A stretch of 64,000 nucleotides of DNA from Rosa chinensis. Taxonomy: Eukaryota > Streptophyta > Magnoliopsida > Rosales > Rosaceae. Under the pieces are notes generated by a model. The model searched no databases. It saw only the letters and a list, made by a program, of their open reading frames with translations, and was not told where the DNA came from. A program made the position numbers and the translations under genes. The stretch is taken from contig NC_037088.1 of assembly GCF_002994745.2 (NCBI RefSeq), forward strand, positions 57,554,397 to 57,618,396, in the 5' to 3' direction. Of the stretch, positions 10,888 to 26,382 are shown one piece after another. Numbering within the stretch: the first letter of the stretch is position 1; every line of letters begins with the position of its first letter.

Positions 10888-13800
10888 TTAGCAAAACCTT
10901 CCAAAACACATGTTGTTTTGGGATGGGGATAGAGTACGCAAGCTAGTGTTGGCAGCGTTCCTGGTGTGTGATGGGTCCGAATCCATCGTCTCTATGTAGG
11001 GATAGAACAAGCCCATATCAATCGTACATCTCAAGTACCGAAAAATATCTTTTACACCAATCCAATGGAGTCGCGTTAGCGTAAAGCTATATCTAGCTAA
11101 TAAGTTCATAGCATATGAGATGTCCGGTCTTGTACATTGAGCTAAGTACAATAATACGCCTATTGTACTTATGTAGGGTACTTCCGCCTCTAGCACATCT
11201 TTGCCATCATCCTTCCGACGAAGAGGATCTTTTCAGGATTAAGACTATGGATGATCATCGGGGTGCTTGAAGGCTTGACCTTGTCAAAATGCCTAAGCAT
11301 CTATCAACACATTACTCAAGTTCCAAACTGAGACATAATCGTATTCTCCCAAAATTCTTCATCCTAAAATCGGATTTCAAGTGTTCAGCGGTTTTCCTTA
11401 ACTCTTTAAGGGCTTCCAATGAAGACATGTCCAACATGAACCGTGATAGAATCCGAAACTTGTTATGGAAACGGTGGGTATATCCCTTCCCAATCAAGTA
11501 ATCACTTTAGTGAGCGTTTCAACCTCATTATAAAACGCGCTCCGTGGTCTAAAGCCACTTGACTGGGTAAAGGGAGTTCGCCATGAACCTTTATGTATAT
11601 TCCGTATCTAGATCCCCATAGAGATATGTAGTGACCACATTCGTAAGCTGCATATTCAGTTATTTGGAAACTACCAAACTGACAGGGTAGTAGAGTGCAA
11701 TGACATCTATTATGAGAAAATATGTCTCATCGTAGTCGATTTCAGGGCGTTTTGTGAGAAGCCTTGTGCTATAAGGCGAGATTACAATATATTTTTCTCA
11801 TCACGCTTTCTAACGAAGACCCATTTGTCAACATGTTTTATGTCAGAAGGTGTTGGCATCACTGGCTTAAAAACCTTCCTCTTCGTTAGAGAATCCAACT
11901 TAACCTGGATCGCATATTTCCATTTAGGGCAAATCTCTCTACGTTGGCGTTTATTCATTAACGGAGCATGGTTCGATATCATCAAACTCAACAAACTCAT
12001 GCACAATGAAATGCATTATTATATCATCAATCATGATGGAGTTTCTATCACACGTCTCATGTACAATAGTGTAATTTTCATAGAGCTCTATATTCTCAAG
12101 AATAGGTTCTGACATTGAGGCGTCCCCCAACGATAACCATAATCCAGAAGATACTCATGAGACAGATTTTGAGTCTTGATGATCAAATAATTAGAATGTG
12201 ACAAAGTATCATTCGAACCCACGGGCCTCCCACACATCCTAGCTGGGGTTATGGCCTATAACGCCACTGTGCCACTCTCTTTGGCGTTGGCGCCATGCCT
12301 ACCTCCGTGTAGGGTGGCGCTGCGTCCTCCCGTAGGGAAGTCCTTCCTTGCAGGCATGTTTGCAGCAGATATGTGTGATATCGTCACTTTAGTGGGGATT
12401 GAGATTCGACATAGTGGGGACAGACCACGACAATTCCTGTGGTTCTTGTTGAACATCCGTGTTCTTATCTCCCCCTAGCGACGGGAAGACTGTCTCATCA
12501 AAGTGACATATGCAAATCTAGCGGTAAGGAGATTGCCTAGCAAGGGCATTAAGTGGCGGACGATTGTTGGAGTCTCAAATCCAACGTAGTTGCCAATTCG
12601 TCTGTAAGGACCTGTCATAGAGCGTTGTGGCTGCGCAATTGACACATAAATGGCACACTCAAATATGCTTAAGTACGATACTTGTATCCAGTCACTAGCT
12701 GTAACGCATAGGTAGATTGAGTGGCGGTGGGTCGTAGACTAATTAGCATAGCTGCATGCGATATTGCATCACCTCAAGCGGATATAAGGAAATTGGTGCA
12801 CATTACCAATTTCCGGGCTACCATCGTAGTCATTTCTGCTAGACCATTTGGGTGCGTACATGGGAATATGATGTCCAACATCAGTTCCATTGCAATAACC
12901 ATCGAAAGTCTTCGATGCAAACTCTCTAGCATTGTCAAGTCTAATTGATTAACATGTTGATCTGGGGAGTGAGCCCGTTGTCATATGATATGTGCTAGAA
13001 TTACAGGTGGACAATGACACAACACGTGACCAACGTGTTTGTGTGTTGACCAACATTATGAAATATTTAAGCGTTCGCAAGTTGGTAGAATTAGTCCACA
13101 AAATCCCCATGAATTCTATGTAAGAACAGAATGAGTATTTTCATATCATTTACATAGGATGGTCTCAGTCCTAACTTCCCTAAGGAACCGGCTTTGTAAA
13201 ACGAGCGAGAGGCTTTAGAAGCAACCAATGAGGATTTTGGTTAGGCCTGAGCGTCTGAAACGCTATTTGAAGAAAAGTTGGTGTTGCAGCATCACCTAGG
13301 GCGCCATTACCATGATGGATGCCTTCCATGGCATCATAGATAGCGACTATGCCAGCCCTAGGCTGGTGGTGGACGATGACGGCTCCAGAGGCAGTGACGG
13401 TGGTCACACTCAGTCTAGGAATCAACTTTTGGTTCATGCTTCGTTTCGCTTGAGAGAAAGGATGTCCATGTGAAGTCTTTAGTAGACGGATCATCATATC
13501 ATGACTAGGATGACCTATCTTGTCGTGACAAAGTCAATATGCGTCTAAATCCAAGAGATATTTTCTCATAACTTTATTGGATTTAATAGCTTGAATAGTG
13601 ACATAAAGTCCACTAGAGAGACACATAAATTTCTCTGAGATGCGCCTTTGTTCACAATCGTTAGAGGTATTGCAAATGAACTTATTTCCGTTCTTTACAT
13701 GAGTTTTCGCTTAGAATCCATTGGCTATTCATAGGTGCGATTTGCCCTAGAAGCGTAAAAAGTTTCTGTGACAGTAATCAAGGTGCCATTTAGGAAGGGG

Positions 13801-15220
13801 AACTTGGGCTATTCCATGTCCTTGAACTAATACTGATGGCCCAGCCATCGTAGTCACAAAGTAATATGCTTAGAATCAAAATGGAGTCATAATTAAAAGA
13901 ACTCGAAATTTTATTCATAAGCCAACGAAGTACATCATTGTCTCTTAACCATTAGAAGAATCTAATCCAAATGCTAGCTAAGGCAAAACAAAGATAGTCG
14001 TTTTACTTCTTTAGGTAACTCCAAAATAAATATGACCAGGTAAGTAGAGAGATGTCGGTAGAGCAAACCTCACTTAAGTACCACTTATCTCAAAACCTTC
14101 CTAGACATCATACTCATTTTGGATGAGCCTATGTGAAGAAAAACTAAACCAATGACATTTACTACAAAGTATATGGCAATTGCCTATTACATCTCTTGGA
14201 AAAATAAAGACTAAAACAGAATTGGCGATCTATTGATCCCAGCCAGATTTTTAGTCTTCAACCTTTCACTCTAGATCATCTTCTTGATCTTCTTGTTCCA
14301 CATAGTGAGCTTCTCTTGCTTCACAATATGCTTTGTAGGCGGTGACAATTTCTTCACGAGCTTTACAAATGTGTGCCCAAAGACTGGATACTCCACATCG
14401 AGAACATACATCTCTGTGCTCAAACTCCATTGATTGAGGTGCTCTGAAAAAATCATAAGGATGGCTCTTAATGTTAGTGGCGCCACCAACATGGCCAGAG
14501 GCGTTGCCTCCCTCTCTCTTTCCACGTTGACATCTTCAGTTCCGTGTTCGCCTATTTTGGCAGTTACCTTCCTTAGTAGAGCGATTATATGGACCGAAAC
14601 GTTCAGAAGTATCCCTACGATTAGGGTTTCGCTCTTGGCGCCTTCTCTTAGGGGCACAACAATAATTGGACTCCGGAATATGTTCTGTTTCTACGGATCT
14701 CCAATTATAGTTCTTCACAAGGATGTTGTCATGCTTTTCAGCGATATTCACAGCTCCAATGAGCTCATTTCAGTGATATTCATAGCTCCAATGAGCTCAT
14801 GAAACCTTGTGATCTATCCTGTAGTAACATCGATTCAATAGTTCTTAGCAACCATCAATGCAGAAATGGGAAAGGTAGAGAGAGTCTTCTCAATCAACAT
14901 CGCATCTGTGTCTCTTCACCACATAATTTCTTTAAGAATTTAATGCGAAGTGCTTCCGAGTTGTAGTCAAGAACTGACTTGAAATCACAGAAGCGGAGGC
15001 TATGCCATCTCACTTCTAGGTCAGGAAGCAGGGAGTCACGGACGCTGCTAAATCTTTCTTCGAGTGAGATCCATAGCCTTTTGGGGTATTCTTCATTCAT
15101 ACACTCGTACTGAAGCGAATCATCCATATGAAGAGTCATTAGGATGATGGATTTCGCCTTATTTGCCTCTAAGGCTGCTCTATTTGCTTCCAAAGCTTGA
15201 GCTTGCTCAACAGTTAGCAC
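10888..15220 (-). pseudogene. Broken copia gag-pol
   Basis: These are remnants of one polyprotein read right to left. The Gag piece (15220-14894) has the helical LEANKAK...LYE-type region and ERFSSVRDSLLPDLEVRW. The Gag tail includes AEKHDNILVKNY (14751-14536). An integrase piece (13497-13180) follows. RT pieces include PKWKYAIQVKLDSLTKRKVF and WVFVRKRDEKN (12006-11782), TAEHLKSDFRMKNFG (11497-11312), and ARYSFTLTRLHWIGVKDIFR (11196-10888). Each piece ends in a stop or frameshift and no continuous frame survives. The stretches between them (for example 10311-10887, 12007-13179, 13498-14270) are the same decayed internal region. Confidence 0.8.
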
Positions 15221-17551
15221 GTCCTGACTAGGCTAGAGAATCGTATCCAGGATTCCATCGGTCTTGAGATGCTGGCTGACATCACAAACCCACTTGTGAT
15301 ATCCAGAGCCAGTTGTTCCCAATGGAGCAAAGTCCAATTTGTTCAGGTTACTTATCCTGAAAAAGAACAAGAAAAATGGTTAGTTTCAGAGAGGAAAAGG
15401 CTACCACGAAAACATATAGTTTTTTTTTTGTGTAGTCGCTTTTAAGAAATTAGGAATTTCCGAGCGTAGTTGCTTCCAAGAAATTCGATTTCAAGAGGTA
15501 TTGGATTAGATCGAAACAATGATGTTTGTGGTCGATCATTTCTTCTCAACAAACTCTAAGTTTGGAGGACTTTACAAGTTCCAAACTTAGAGTGAGCATG
15601 AACCCCCACAGTTCGGCTTAATTAGGTCTCCCCTATAATGAAGAAAGGGGGGGGGGGGTAGAAGAAGGGAGGTTACAAGTCCCCGAGAAAAGAAGAGAAA
15701 TTGAAAAAACTCAAAAACGAGAACTTTTAGTAAAACATACCTCTTAGGGTTGCAGTGTGCCTTTGATCATTGTTGTAGGATTGCATATGAGCTTTCGATC
15801 CTTGGTTGGGATTGTAGAAGTTGCTTCAATCCTGATTAGGTGCAGTAGAACTTCAATCTTGGTTACGTGCAGTAGTACTTTAATCTTGGTTACGGGCTCC
15901 TTAAATCTTGGTTATGTACAATCGAACTTCTCCTGGTTACGTGCAGTCGAACTTCAACCCTGGTTACAGGATTGCAGAAGTTGCTTTAATCCTGGTTGTC
16001 GCAGATGGTGAAGCAGATTGCATGCGGAGCTGCTGCTGAGGGTTGAGGGGCCGAGGAGGGGTCCTTGATGCCCAGGGGCAGCGAGGGTACACAGGCGGTG
16101 GCGAGGCTAGCACGGGCTACATGCAATGGAGGCGTCGGCAGTGGCTAGGGTTTTTGGGATTTTAGGGTTAGGGCTTCGTATTGATAACGTGTTTAAGGAA
16201 AATTGAATTTGGAGAGAATTGAGTCGTACTTTGGTGGATCATAATTCATATACATATTTGTCCCCTAAAACATAGAAATTATTTGTTCTAAAGTCCAATT
16301 TAATGTTGACTAATCCAATTTCATTATTTCCCTAATGTTGTACTTTTGCTTAACTTTTGTGTTTATTTATATATATTTATTATGTTTTCCTTATCATGCT
16401 ACGAAATGATGGAGAAGAATGGAAATGCACTAAAAAGTCAACCTTAGCACATTTTCCTACTCTGGCTAAGAGAAAGTGAGCTAGACAAGAAAGGAGGGAT
16501 AGCTTCCTGACCAAACGAACTCCGAATGAGTTAAAACATTCCAGTTTCATCCTAGACATCCCAAGGATCATTTTTTATGAAGAGTTCCAGAGCTAGTTTT
16601 GAATGAAAAGCCTTCAAACAGTCAGTCCAATTTTCTGAAAGACGAAAACTGGAAAACCTGACCTGTATGTATTTCAGAAGCATTTACGGCCGAACCACAG
16701 TGAATTTAACTCTGAAATTTTACTAGAATTATCTACACTCATGGAGGAACATTTGATATGAAGAAGTCAGAGGCCCATTCTAAAGTTTTAGTGGAGAATT
16801 AATTGAAGGAATTAAGGGGCATAAAGTGACCTAAAACCAGCTCAACATTCATCATGCTCATGTTTCCCACCCACATAAAGAAAGCTAGATGCTTTTCTTT
16901 TTTTCCTTGGATATATTTTTCTACTCCAATCTCTTTAATAGATCATCATTACTTCCATACTCCACCTTCATGCTTTGTTTTTATTCATCATTACTTCCCT
17001 CTTTTTCTTCTCTCTATAAACCATCACCCATTCCACTCCATAACATCTTTTTCTCTCTATAGTCTCTACACAATCCACTATAATCTTCTCCACAAAACCT
17101 CCATCACCACCACCATCAATTCATAACCTCCATTACCACCACCACAACCTTCATCATCTTTTCCATGAACCCATTCTATTCCATAGACAAAAAGCTTCAC
17201 CACTCCATCATTTCACCACTTGATCATCTCTACATCTCATATTCCATCATCAACCTTTGAAGAAGAAGGAGAGGAGTCTAGCATTACTTGAGAAATCATC
17301 ATCACTATTACCATTTTCACCATGTCAATGCCTTCATGAGTTCATCTACACCATCCTCAACTTGATTATCACTAGTCCCTTCTCTATCCATACTTTTTAG
17401 TTTGATGTTCATAAATATGTTGAAGCTTATGTACTTGATTATGAGTGAGTAGTTAATTTGTTGGGGCTAGGGTTGAAAGCGAGAGATTATTCAGAGCACC
17501 GCTGTGCACTTGCACCAACATAAATGAATGGTTAGATTGCATTAAATACAC

Positions 17552-18681
17552 TAGGGGTGGGCACTTGAACCCGGAAACCCGAACCCGACCCGGGCCCGTA
17601 CCGAAAACTGTCGGGACGGGACGGTTTTGAAACTTCAAATTTTACTATTTGGGCCCGTCCCGTCCCGTCCCGTTAAAACGGGACGGGTTTCGGTTTGGTT
17701 CGAAGAAATCCCTCAAAGGCCCGTCCCGTCCCGATGTATTAAAACTTATTTTATTTTCCTTATTTTTCAATCAGTTTTTGACCTAATCTGCAACTCATTC
17801 GGTCATTCCTCTCGAGTCTCCACCTTTCCTTCACTATTTCAGGCTCTCGGTCACTCCTTCACCTTTCCTTCCCTTTTGAGAACAATGCTACAAAGTTTTG
17901 CTTTCATAATAGTGTACTGTGCTGTGAATTAATGATTTAGTTTTGTTCCTTCCAAGATGCAAAATTATATATTCTTGGCTTTTACTTCATAACTTTGCTT
18001 CTGTATGCTACTACTTGCTTTGTACCTCACAGGCTCACACCATGTTAACTTTTGAAGTACAGAAAATACCAATAAAGGCTTCAATTCATCATAAATATAA
18101 TCTGTATCTTGAGGCACCGAGTTGATAAAGATTGATGCAGAGCCCCTTAAAACTCTTCCAGTCCAGGTTATTCTCATGTAGAAAACAGTGACCAGCTGTT
18201 TATAAAATGAATCTTCCAAGATGAACCAGCAGTCATGGAGCACTTGGGCATAGTGTTCAGGCAATAGTCGTCCTCGGATCTCAAGTGCAGAGTTCTGCAC
18301 TGGGATGTAGTTCGACCGGTCATTAAAACCTTCGAAAGCAGCACATACAACAAGCCCTCTCCACTTATCATCATCACACAATTTTGAGGGCAGTTTCATT
18401 CCCACCCTTGCTGGGCGTGGACCACAGTAAACTTGTATCATAGGAGAAGCAAACGTTGTATGGGCAGGATGGAAGGATTAAAACTCTTTTAAGACCAGAA
18501 ATTTTCTTTCGGGATGTCCCGGTCCCGTCCCGATCCCGTCCCGGTCCCGTTCGGGTTCGGGATGGTCGGGATCAATTCTCAAAAAGTGCCATAACCGTCC
18601 CGTCCCGTCCCGAGTTTTATTTCCGGGTCCGGGACCGGGATCACCAGAAATTCGTCCCGTCCCGTCCCATGCCCAGCCCTA
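17552..18681. mobile_element. Non-autonomous hAT element carrying a captured gene fragment
   Basis: The terminal inverted repeats are TAGGGGTGGGCA and TGCCCAGCCCTA. Perfect 8-bp target duplications 'aaatacac' lie at 17544-17551 and 18682-18689. The subterminal zones are packed with short CCCGTCCCG-type motifs on both sides. These are common in non-autonomous plant hATs and probably serve as transposase-binding repeats. The interior (17965-18441, minus) holds a 158-codon open frame described separately. Confidence 0.85.
17965..18441 (-). pseudogene. Captured fragment resembling the post-LRR C-terminal domain of a TIR-NBS-LRR protein
   Basis: A 158-codon open frame lies inside the hAT at 17552-18681. 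It contains VGMKLPSKLCDDDKWRGLVV followed by CAAFEG. This is like the beta-strand-rich post-LRR (C-JID) region of plant TNL resistance proteins, where 'LPP...W.GFA.CA.F' is recurrent. No TIR, NB-ARC or LRR part is present, so it cannot act as a receptor. The frame is open across most of the internal region, suggesting fairly recent capture. A start Met at the right end is probably fortuitous. Identification is by pattern only. Confidence 0.4.
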
Positions 18682-19800
18682 AAATACACTTTTTGTTTAT
18701 TAAAAATAAAGTTGATAATAAATATCAAGGGTTGAGATTATTTTATAAGGGTTGGGTCACTTACACCGTCGGTGCATAGAATAATTTCCAGGTTGAAAGC
18801 CCTAGCCAAACTTGTAATGAATTGATGTTTGAGTCTTATTTGATGCATTTTCCATGATCATCTTCACATGCTAATTCAAGAAGTGAATGCTTGTATTTGA
18901 ATCTAGCTAATTTGAATACTTTACATTTGTCATTACATGAACAATGTTTAGAGAGTAGTTAGCTTTGAACATTAATAGCATGATAGCACACTAGGTGTGC
19001 ATGTGAGGGTAGTGAGTTAAAATCACCTAGACCTAGGATTGGTTTGCTTGCTTAATTATTTAAACTCAAACCTTTATGCATCTAGGAGCAAAGAATTGAT
19101 ACTTATCCGGTAATATAACTTGTTCTTGGGTAGTTACTTTCGCACTTATCCGGTGGGAATTGATAAAATCAAAGGAGTTTAGGCCTTAGTAGTCTTATTC
19201 GGATGCTAAGAGGGTAATTGGATACTTGGGATTGTTTTACTTATAGTTTGAACATCAATGCATGCAAGGGAGACTATGGTGAACAACCTAAAGCTTTAAC
19301 TTCTATCGAATCTATCACATCTAGTTTAGCATAGCCTAGTTTACATTTCAAGTTTTTATTGTGTGTTAATTTGAGTTTACACCATCTCCAAAGCCAAAAA
19401 AATCAAACCACTACACCATTTTGCATATATTCACCATGAACTTTGGTTCACTTGAGTGACATTGTTTGTAATTTGTACATTTGCATATTCATCTAGCACC
19501 CTTTAGGTTTTACTTAGCTAGAGTGGATTTTCCAATCCCTTGGGTACGATATCCCCTACTCATAATCTCTACACTATAACTTAGCACTTATACTTGAGGG
19601 TGGCTATTTGGCTAACATACTTTCATTGATAATAGAGACCTCTTTATATAGAGGATTACAAGACATAGAATCAGAGTTGTACAAGGAAAGATAATCGTAC
19701 AATTAATCAAATATCTATGAATATATCTAATTCAAAACCATATTACAACTAGGTCAAGTAACCTAGAGTTTGGGTTAGACACGTATTTTGAATTTACTTG

Positions 19801-19831
<31 letters not shown>

Positions 19832-20091
19832 TTATTTATAGATTTACAGGTAACAACCCATTAGTGATAAATATTGTATGTAATTAATGCGAAGAAGTAA
19901 GTAGTATACTACAAATACTTATTTAAGCTAGTAAGGTGAAGCAGCAGGGTAATGAACAATTGATACCTCCATAATTCAAGTTTGAAATGATCTAACTGCA
20001 TTAGGACAATTGTGGTAATGAAAGAAAAGAAGAAGGAAAAAACACATAAAATAAAAGAAAAAATCAATTCTGATTATTGTTCTCACGTTCA

Positions 20092-20411
20092 GGCCCCGGG
20101 ATTGGTTTGTTTTTTTTTTATAAAGTAAGCTTTTGTTCAAATTTTTAGATTTAATTGTGTTTGGTAAATAAATAAAAAACAGCTTTAATTGAAAGTTATA
20201 GGTCACTGACAGCAGATTTTAGAAGCGGCATAGAGGTTGCTTTTAGAAACTGATGTGGATCAAAACACACTCTGCAGTTGTTTTATGTACTGACAACACT
20301 TTTAAAAATATTATTTATCAAACACGAAACTGTTTTAATTCACAACTGATTATTCTTACAACACAGCTGCATCAATTTTTTTTAAAAGTCACATGAATCC
20401 CAAACTAGCCC
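20092..20411. mobile_element. Tourist/Harbinger-like MITE, copy 2
   Basis: About 320 bp, clearly homologous to 3647-3973 across its length. Shared stretches include 'aaaaaacagctttaattgaa' and 'ggatcaaaacacactctgca'. The right terminus is 'aatcccaaactagccc'; the left terminus has degraded to 'ggccccgggattg'. TCA flanks it at 20089-20091 and 20412-20414, a 3-bp duplication different from copy 1, so the two inserted independently. Confidence 0.65.
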
Positions 20412-20414
20412 TCA

Positions 20415-21382
20415 ATCATCTTAAATTGCATTTCATTGGCCGGACAAAAAAAAAAACTTAATTTGCAACTTAATCAGCCCAACACTCCTGCATCTAACAT
20501 AAGATCATGTTTGTACGACTACAAACCTGAAAATTTAACATAAACTATCCTTCTAGATTTTTTATATTTTATTTTTATTTTTTAGGTCTAAGTAGCCAAC
20601 TTCATTAATGATACTTTCTGTATAATTGTAAATACGAAAATTTTAAAATAAATATAATGCAGACACGTGCACACAAAAATATAATAATTTAAGTGATAAT
20701 TTAAATGTGGGTTACAATATTTGAGTAATTATCTGATTCGACCTCTAATGGTATGTCAACTCAAGGGCGATAGATGCTTGATCTTGAGTTGTGCAAGGGT
20801 CAGGAAGGTTGACACGTGATGAGTACTTTGTGGCTTATGGTTGGTGTTTAGTGGAGTAACCAGCTATTTTGTAACTCGATGGTTCTTCACGAGCGTTGGG
20901 AGACTTCTAGGTTTTTGGAGTGATTTCTTCTCTCTGACTAAAGTCTATCTTGTTGATATAAGAGGGGATATTTATAGTGTCAGTATCTCTCTCAATTTGG
21001 AACGCATTAGTGACACGATATTAATTGTATTTCCTTAGTAACATAATTAAATCAATTAGCCTTAATTAATTGATTTAATCACAATTTTTAAGGAAGTTGG
21101 CCAATTAATTTAATGTTAGATTTTCGTCTTCAATATCAATTTAATTCAATTGCTATCTAATTAGTAGACAACATTTAATATTTGATTTTACCTGGAGTTG
21201 ATTGATCTAATTCAATTTATCCGCCTTAATATCAATTGATTTAGTCAGATCAGATTCAGATTTGATGTTGCACCACCTTAGAGTTTTTTGAGAAAAGGTC
21301 CCATCCTTCAATATCATGATTGGGTCGACTTGGCCAAATCATGAGTGAATAGAAAATCGAAAACGTATATTTATTGTCGATA
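20415..21382. other. Intergenic DNA, no gene recognised
   Basis: Nearly 1 kb of AT-rich DNA. The part around 20760-21035 has a promoter/LTR-like look ('ataagaggggatatttatag' near 20959) but lacks clear termini. I found no coding exon. Confidence 0.4.
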
Positions 21383-21827
21383 GGCCTCTCATATATCGCC
21401 ATGTGTCATTCTAATTAGGGTTGGTGTGATAATATGTAAAGAGGAAGTCCATAAGGCTAAGCAAGAAGCTACAGACCTTTCATATATGAGTTATTGAAAA
21501 TGTACATTTATTGCCGATAGACCTTTCATATATCACCATGTGTCATTCTCGGAGGGTTGGTCTGATAATATGTGAGTTGAATTTGAGTGCAGAATGGAAC
21601 AATCAATGAGGTGAAGAAGATCGTGAACTTACAAATGAGGGAAAAGTGCCATCACAAGATGTTGTGGGTGAGTATTGGCATCTGATTAGTTAATTACTAA
21701 TACTTTGGGTTTTTTGAGAGAAACTACTACTACTAGGGTTAGATTTATGATCTGTATGAGTTATTGGATTGTTAATTTCTTTTTTATTTTTTTATTGGAC
21801 CTTTCATATATCGCCATGTGTCATTCT
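21383..21827 (+). repeat. Mosaic of a 29-bp unit with TPI and MBD exon scraps
   Basis: A unit close to 'cctttcatatatcgccatgtgtcattct' occurs at about 21383-21412, 21521-21549 and 21799-21827, with a partial copy at 21474. Between the copies lie a 30-bp match to MBD exon 2 (21443-21472, one mismatch) and a 230-bp copy of TPI intron 1, exon 2 and intron 2. This looks like template-switching or filler DNA built from neighbouring genes. Confidence 0.65.
21562..21790 (+). pseudogene. TPI exon 2 fragment with flanking intron sequence
   Basis: The fragment corresponds to about 23533-23745 of the intact TPI gene: the end of intron 1 ('gagtgcag'), all of exon 2 and the start of intron 2 ('ggtgagtatt'). 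Substitutions and a deletion in the NLLNEG-coding part (cttgctcaatg to cttacaaatg) disrupt the frame. Introns are retained, so this is a DNA-level duplication, not a retrocopy. Confidence 0.85.
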
Positions 21828-21850
21828 ACTTAGTTTTGCTAACTCACGAG

Positions 21851-22431
21851 CAGGGATGGCAAAAATCCCCAGAGGGGCAGAGCTCTATTGGATACCCGCC
21901 CCTGATGGGGGGAGAATTCGGGGACAAATGGGGAATGGGGATGGGGATCCCCAATCCCCGCTATCTAAGACTGGGGATGGGGCGGGGATGGTATTGTGAT
22001 CCCCATCCCCAAACCCGCCCCAATAATATATACATATATTTAACTATATATATTTTAAGTTATTTTTTATAATATAAATCATAAATATATACATTTACTA
22101 CTTTACTTTAATGGTTACACTTTTACTTTAATGGTATTTTGACTTTTGCACTCAATGAATTATGATTTATGAATTTAATCATGTTTTAAATTTATTTGTT
22201 GTAGATTTTGATTTTAAAAAAGGCAATATGAGAAAAAAAATATTTTATTTATTAAATTCTTATTGGGGATTTGGGGCGGGTTTGGAGGTTTAGTCCTCAA
22301 TGGGGATGGGGATGGGGAATCCCCAATATAATTTTATTGGGGATTGGGGCGGGGATGGAGGTAGAGAATGACCCCGGGGATGGGGATGGTATTGTGATCC
22401 CCATCCCCAACCCGCCCCATTGCCATCCCTA
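21851..22431. mobile_element. Short non-autonomous hAT element
   Basis: A 581-bp insert with termini CAGGGATGGCAA and TTGCCATCCCTA and a perfect 8-bp target duplication 'ctcacgag' (21843-21850 and 22432-22439). Subterminal blocks of GGGGATGGGG/CCCCATCCCC repeats flank an AT-rich core. There is no coding capacity. Confidence 0.85.
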
Positions 22432-22439
22432 CTCACGAG

Positions 22440-23336
22440 CCACGTGTATATTTTGTGGGATCCGCGCACCAACTAAGTTTGGTCGGTCATAATTTTATTT
22501 AATTTTTTTTTTCTTTGTGTCTACAATAATATATTAATATATTAATTTTTTTATATTAGTAACTTAATACATTTAGTAGAATGGTTTGATTCGTAAAATG
22601 AACAGATTTATTTTTGTATCGATAACATTGCCTCTCAAGGGAACTTTGTACTTCTTGTGCAACCTAGGACTATTTTTTAAGCATGGTAGTACGCAACATC
22701 ATGTGCACTTGTGCAAGAAGAAAGAGGATCCAAGGTTAAATGTCCGAAGTCGGTTGAAGCAATATAAAAAACTATTGTGCAAAGAGGCCCATTCTTCGAA
22801 CTCCACAGCAAAATAGAGTAGCCGGGCATATGCCTCGATTGGAGCAGAAGCACTGAGATTGCATTCGAACATTGTGAAATTGTCACTTTAGTCGTAGTTG
22901 GGCCTTGGTCCTTGAGCCCGTTTGTGCACGAGATAAACCATGGGCCGTATGAAGAAGGTTTGGAAAGAATCCGTGGACTCAGCTCGCCTTGGCTCCACCT
23001 AATCCGCTAATAGCCAATCCACGTTTTGTGACGCAGGAAAGAGAACCCGTGCGCCGGTGAAGTCACTTTTTTAGTTCTTTAAGACAATATCACAACAGAC
23101 CAAACTACCCCTCACCCCCACAAACTATACCTCGAAGAATATTCTAGATCCTCAGACCACAACAGTAATTTCACTATTTCAAGTGGGCCCTGGCCCAATC
23201 CAGTACTGCTAAGTATCGCCCTTGCGCACCAAGAAAAAGCCGAAATAAAAACAGAGACCCGAAAAGCCATCATACTCACTCAGTTCCTTCATTTTGCGAT
23301 TTTCGTCAGTACCGAGAAATTTAATCTTCACCGAAA
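22440..23336. promoter_or_regulatory. TPI upstream region, no gene seen
   Basis: About 900 bp between the hAT element and the TPI start codon. The last few hundred bases include the probable promoter and leader of TPI. A short leader is likely, with pyrimidine-rich sequence from about 23275. Bases 22600-22900 contain a 76-codon frame with no recognised domain. Confidence 0.4.
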
Positions 23337-26087
<2,751 letters not shown>

Positions 26088-26382
26088 AGGGTTGGTACCT
26101 GAGGAGAGTAGTGTGACTTGTTCATTTCCGTACAATTTTACAAATAATTATGCTTTTTGTATTCCGATCAGCACCCGGTTCTGGGATTTCCCTGTATGAA
26201 CCAACATTCTGCAGTTTTAATGTTTTTAATGGTTTTGCTGTAGCTTCGTGCCAAAACAATGAAATCAATGAAGATTGTCAAATGTAGCAACTTTTTCTCG
26301 TTTCCTTGAATGAAAGAAAATCCGTAATTTCTTGATAGAACTAAACCATCTTTTTGTCCTACGCAAAAGGTTTTCAAGCTTT

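Larger units (their letters stand above)
16232..19617 (+). mobile_element. Long solo LTR, copy 2, inverted relative to copy 1
   Basis: The ends TGGTGGATCATAAT...GGCTAACA match copy 1 in the opposite orientation. A perfect 5-bp target duplication TACTT flanks it (16227-16231 and 19618-19622). It interrupts the copia 5' LTR. Removing the hAT insert at 17552-18681 and its 8-bp duplication leaves about 2,248 bp, close to the 2,327 bp of copy 1. No coding sequence is recognised outside the hAT. Confidence 0.8.
7688..19804 (-). mobile_element. Degenerate Ty1/copia LTR retrotransposon hosting nested insertions
   Basis: The 3' LTR lies at 7688-7903 (TGTT...AACA as read on the plus strand, 216 bp). 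A polypurine tract follows it on the minus strand (7904-7915, complement CAAGGGGGAG). The 5' LTR (16190-16231 plus 19623-19804) is split by a later insertion. Minus-strand coding remnants run in the copia order. Gag is at 15220-14894 and a Gag/zinc-knuckle remnant at about 14750-14270. Integrase lies near 13500-13180, with HGHPF near the pre-integrase HDRLGHP region. Reverse transcriptase pieces are at 12006-11782 and 11497-11312. The end of RT/RNase H, with YLAQCTRPDISYA, is at 11196-10888. Many frameshifts and stops make it inactive. Flanking repeats are unclear because both ends lie in AT-rich simple sequence. Confidence 0.85.

Noticed and set aside
22271..22492. Overlapping Gly/Trp- and Pro-rich frames on both strands
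   Set aside because: They are produced by the GGGGATGGGG subterminal repeats of the hAT element.
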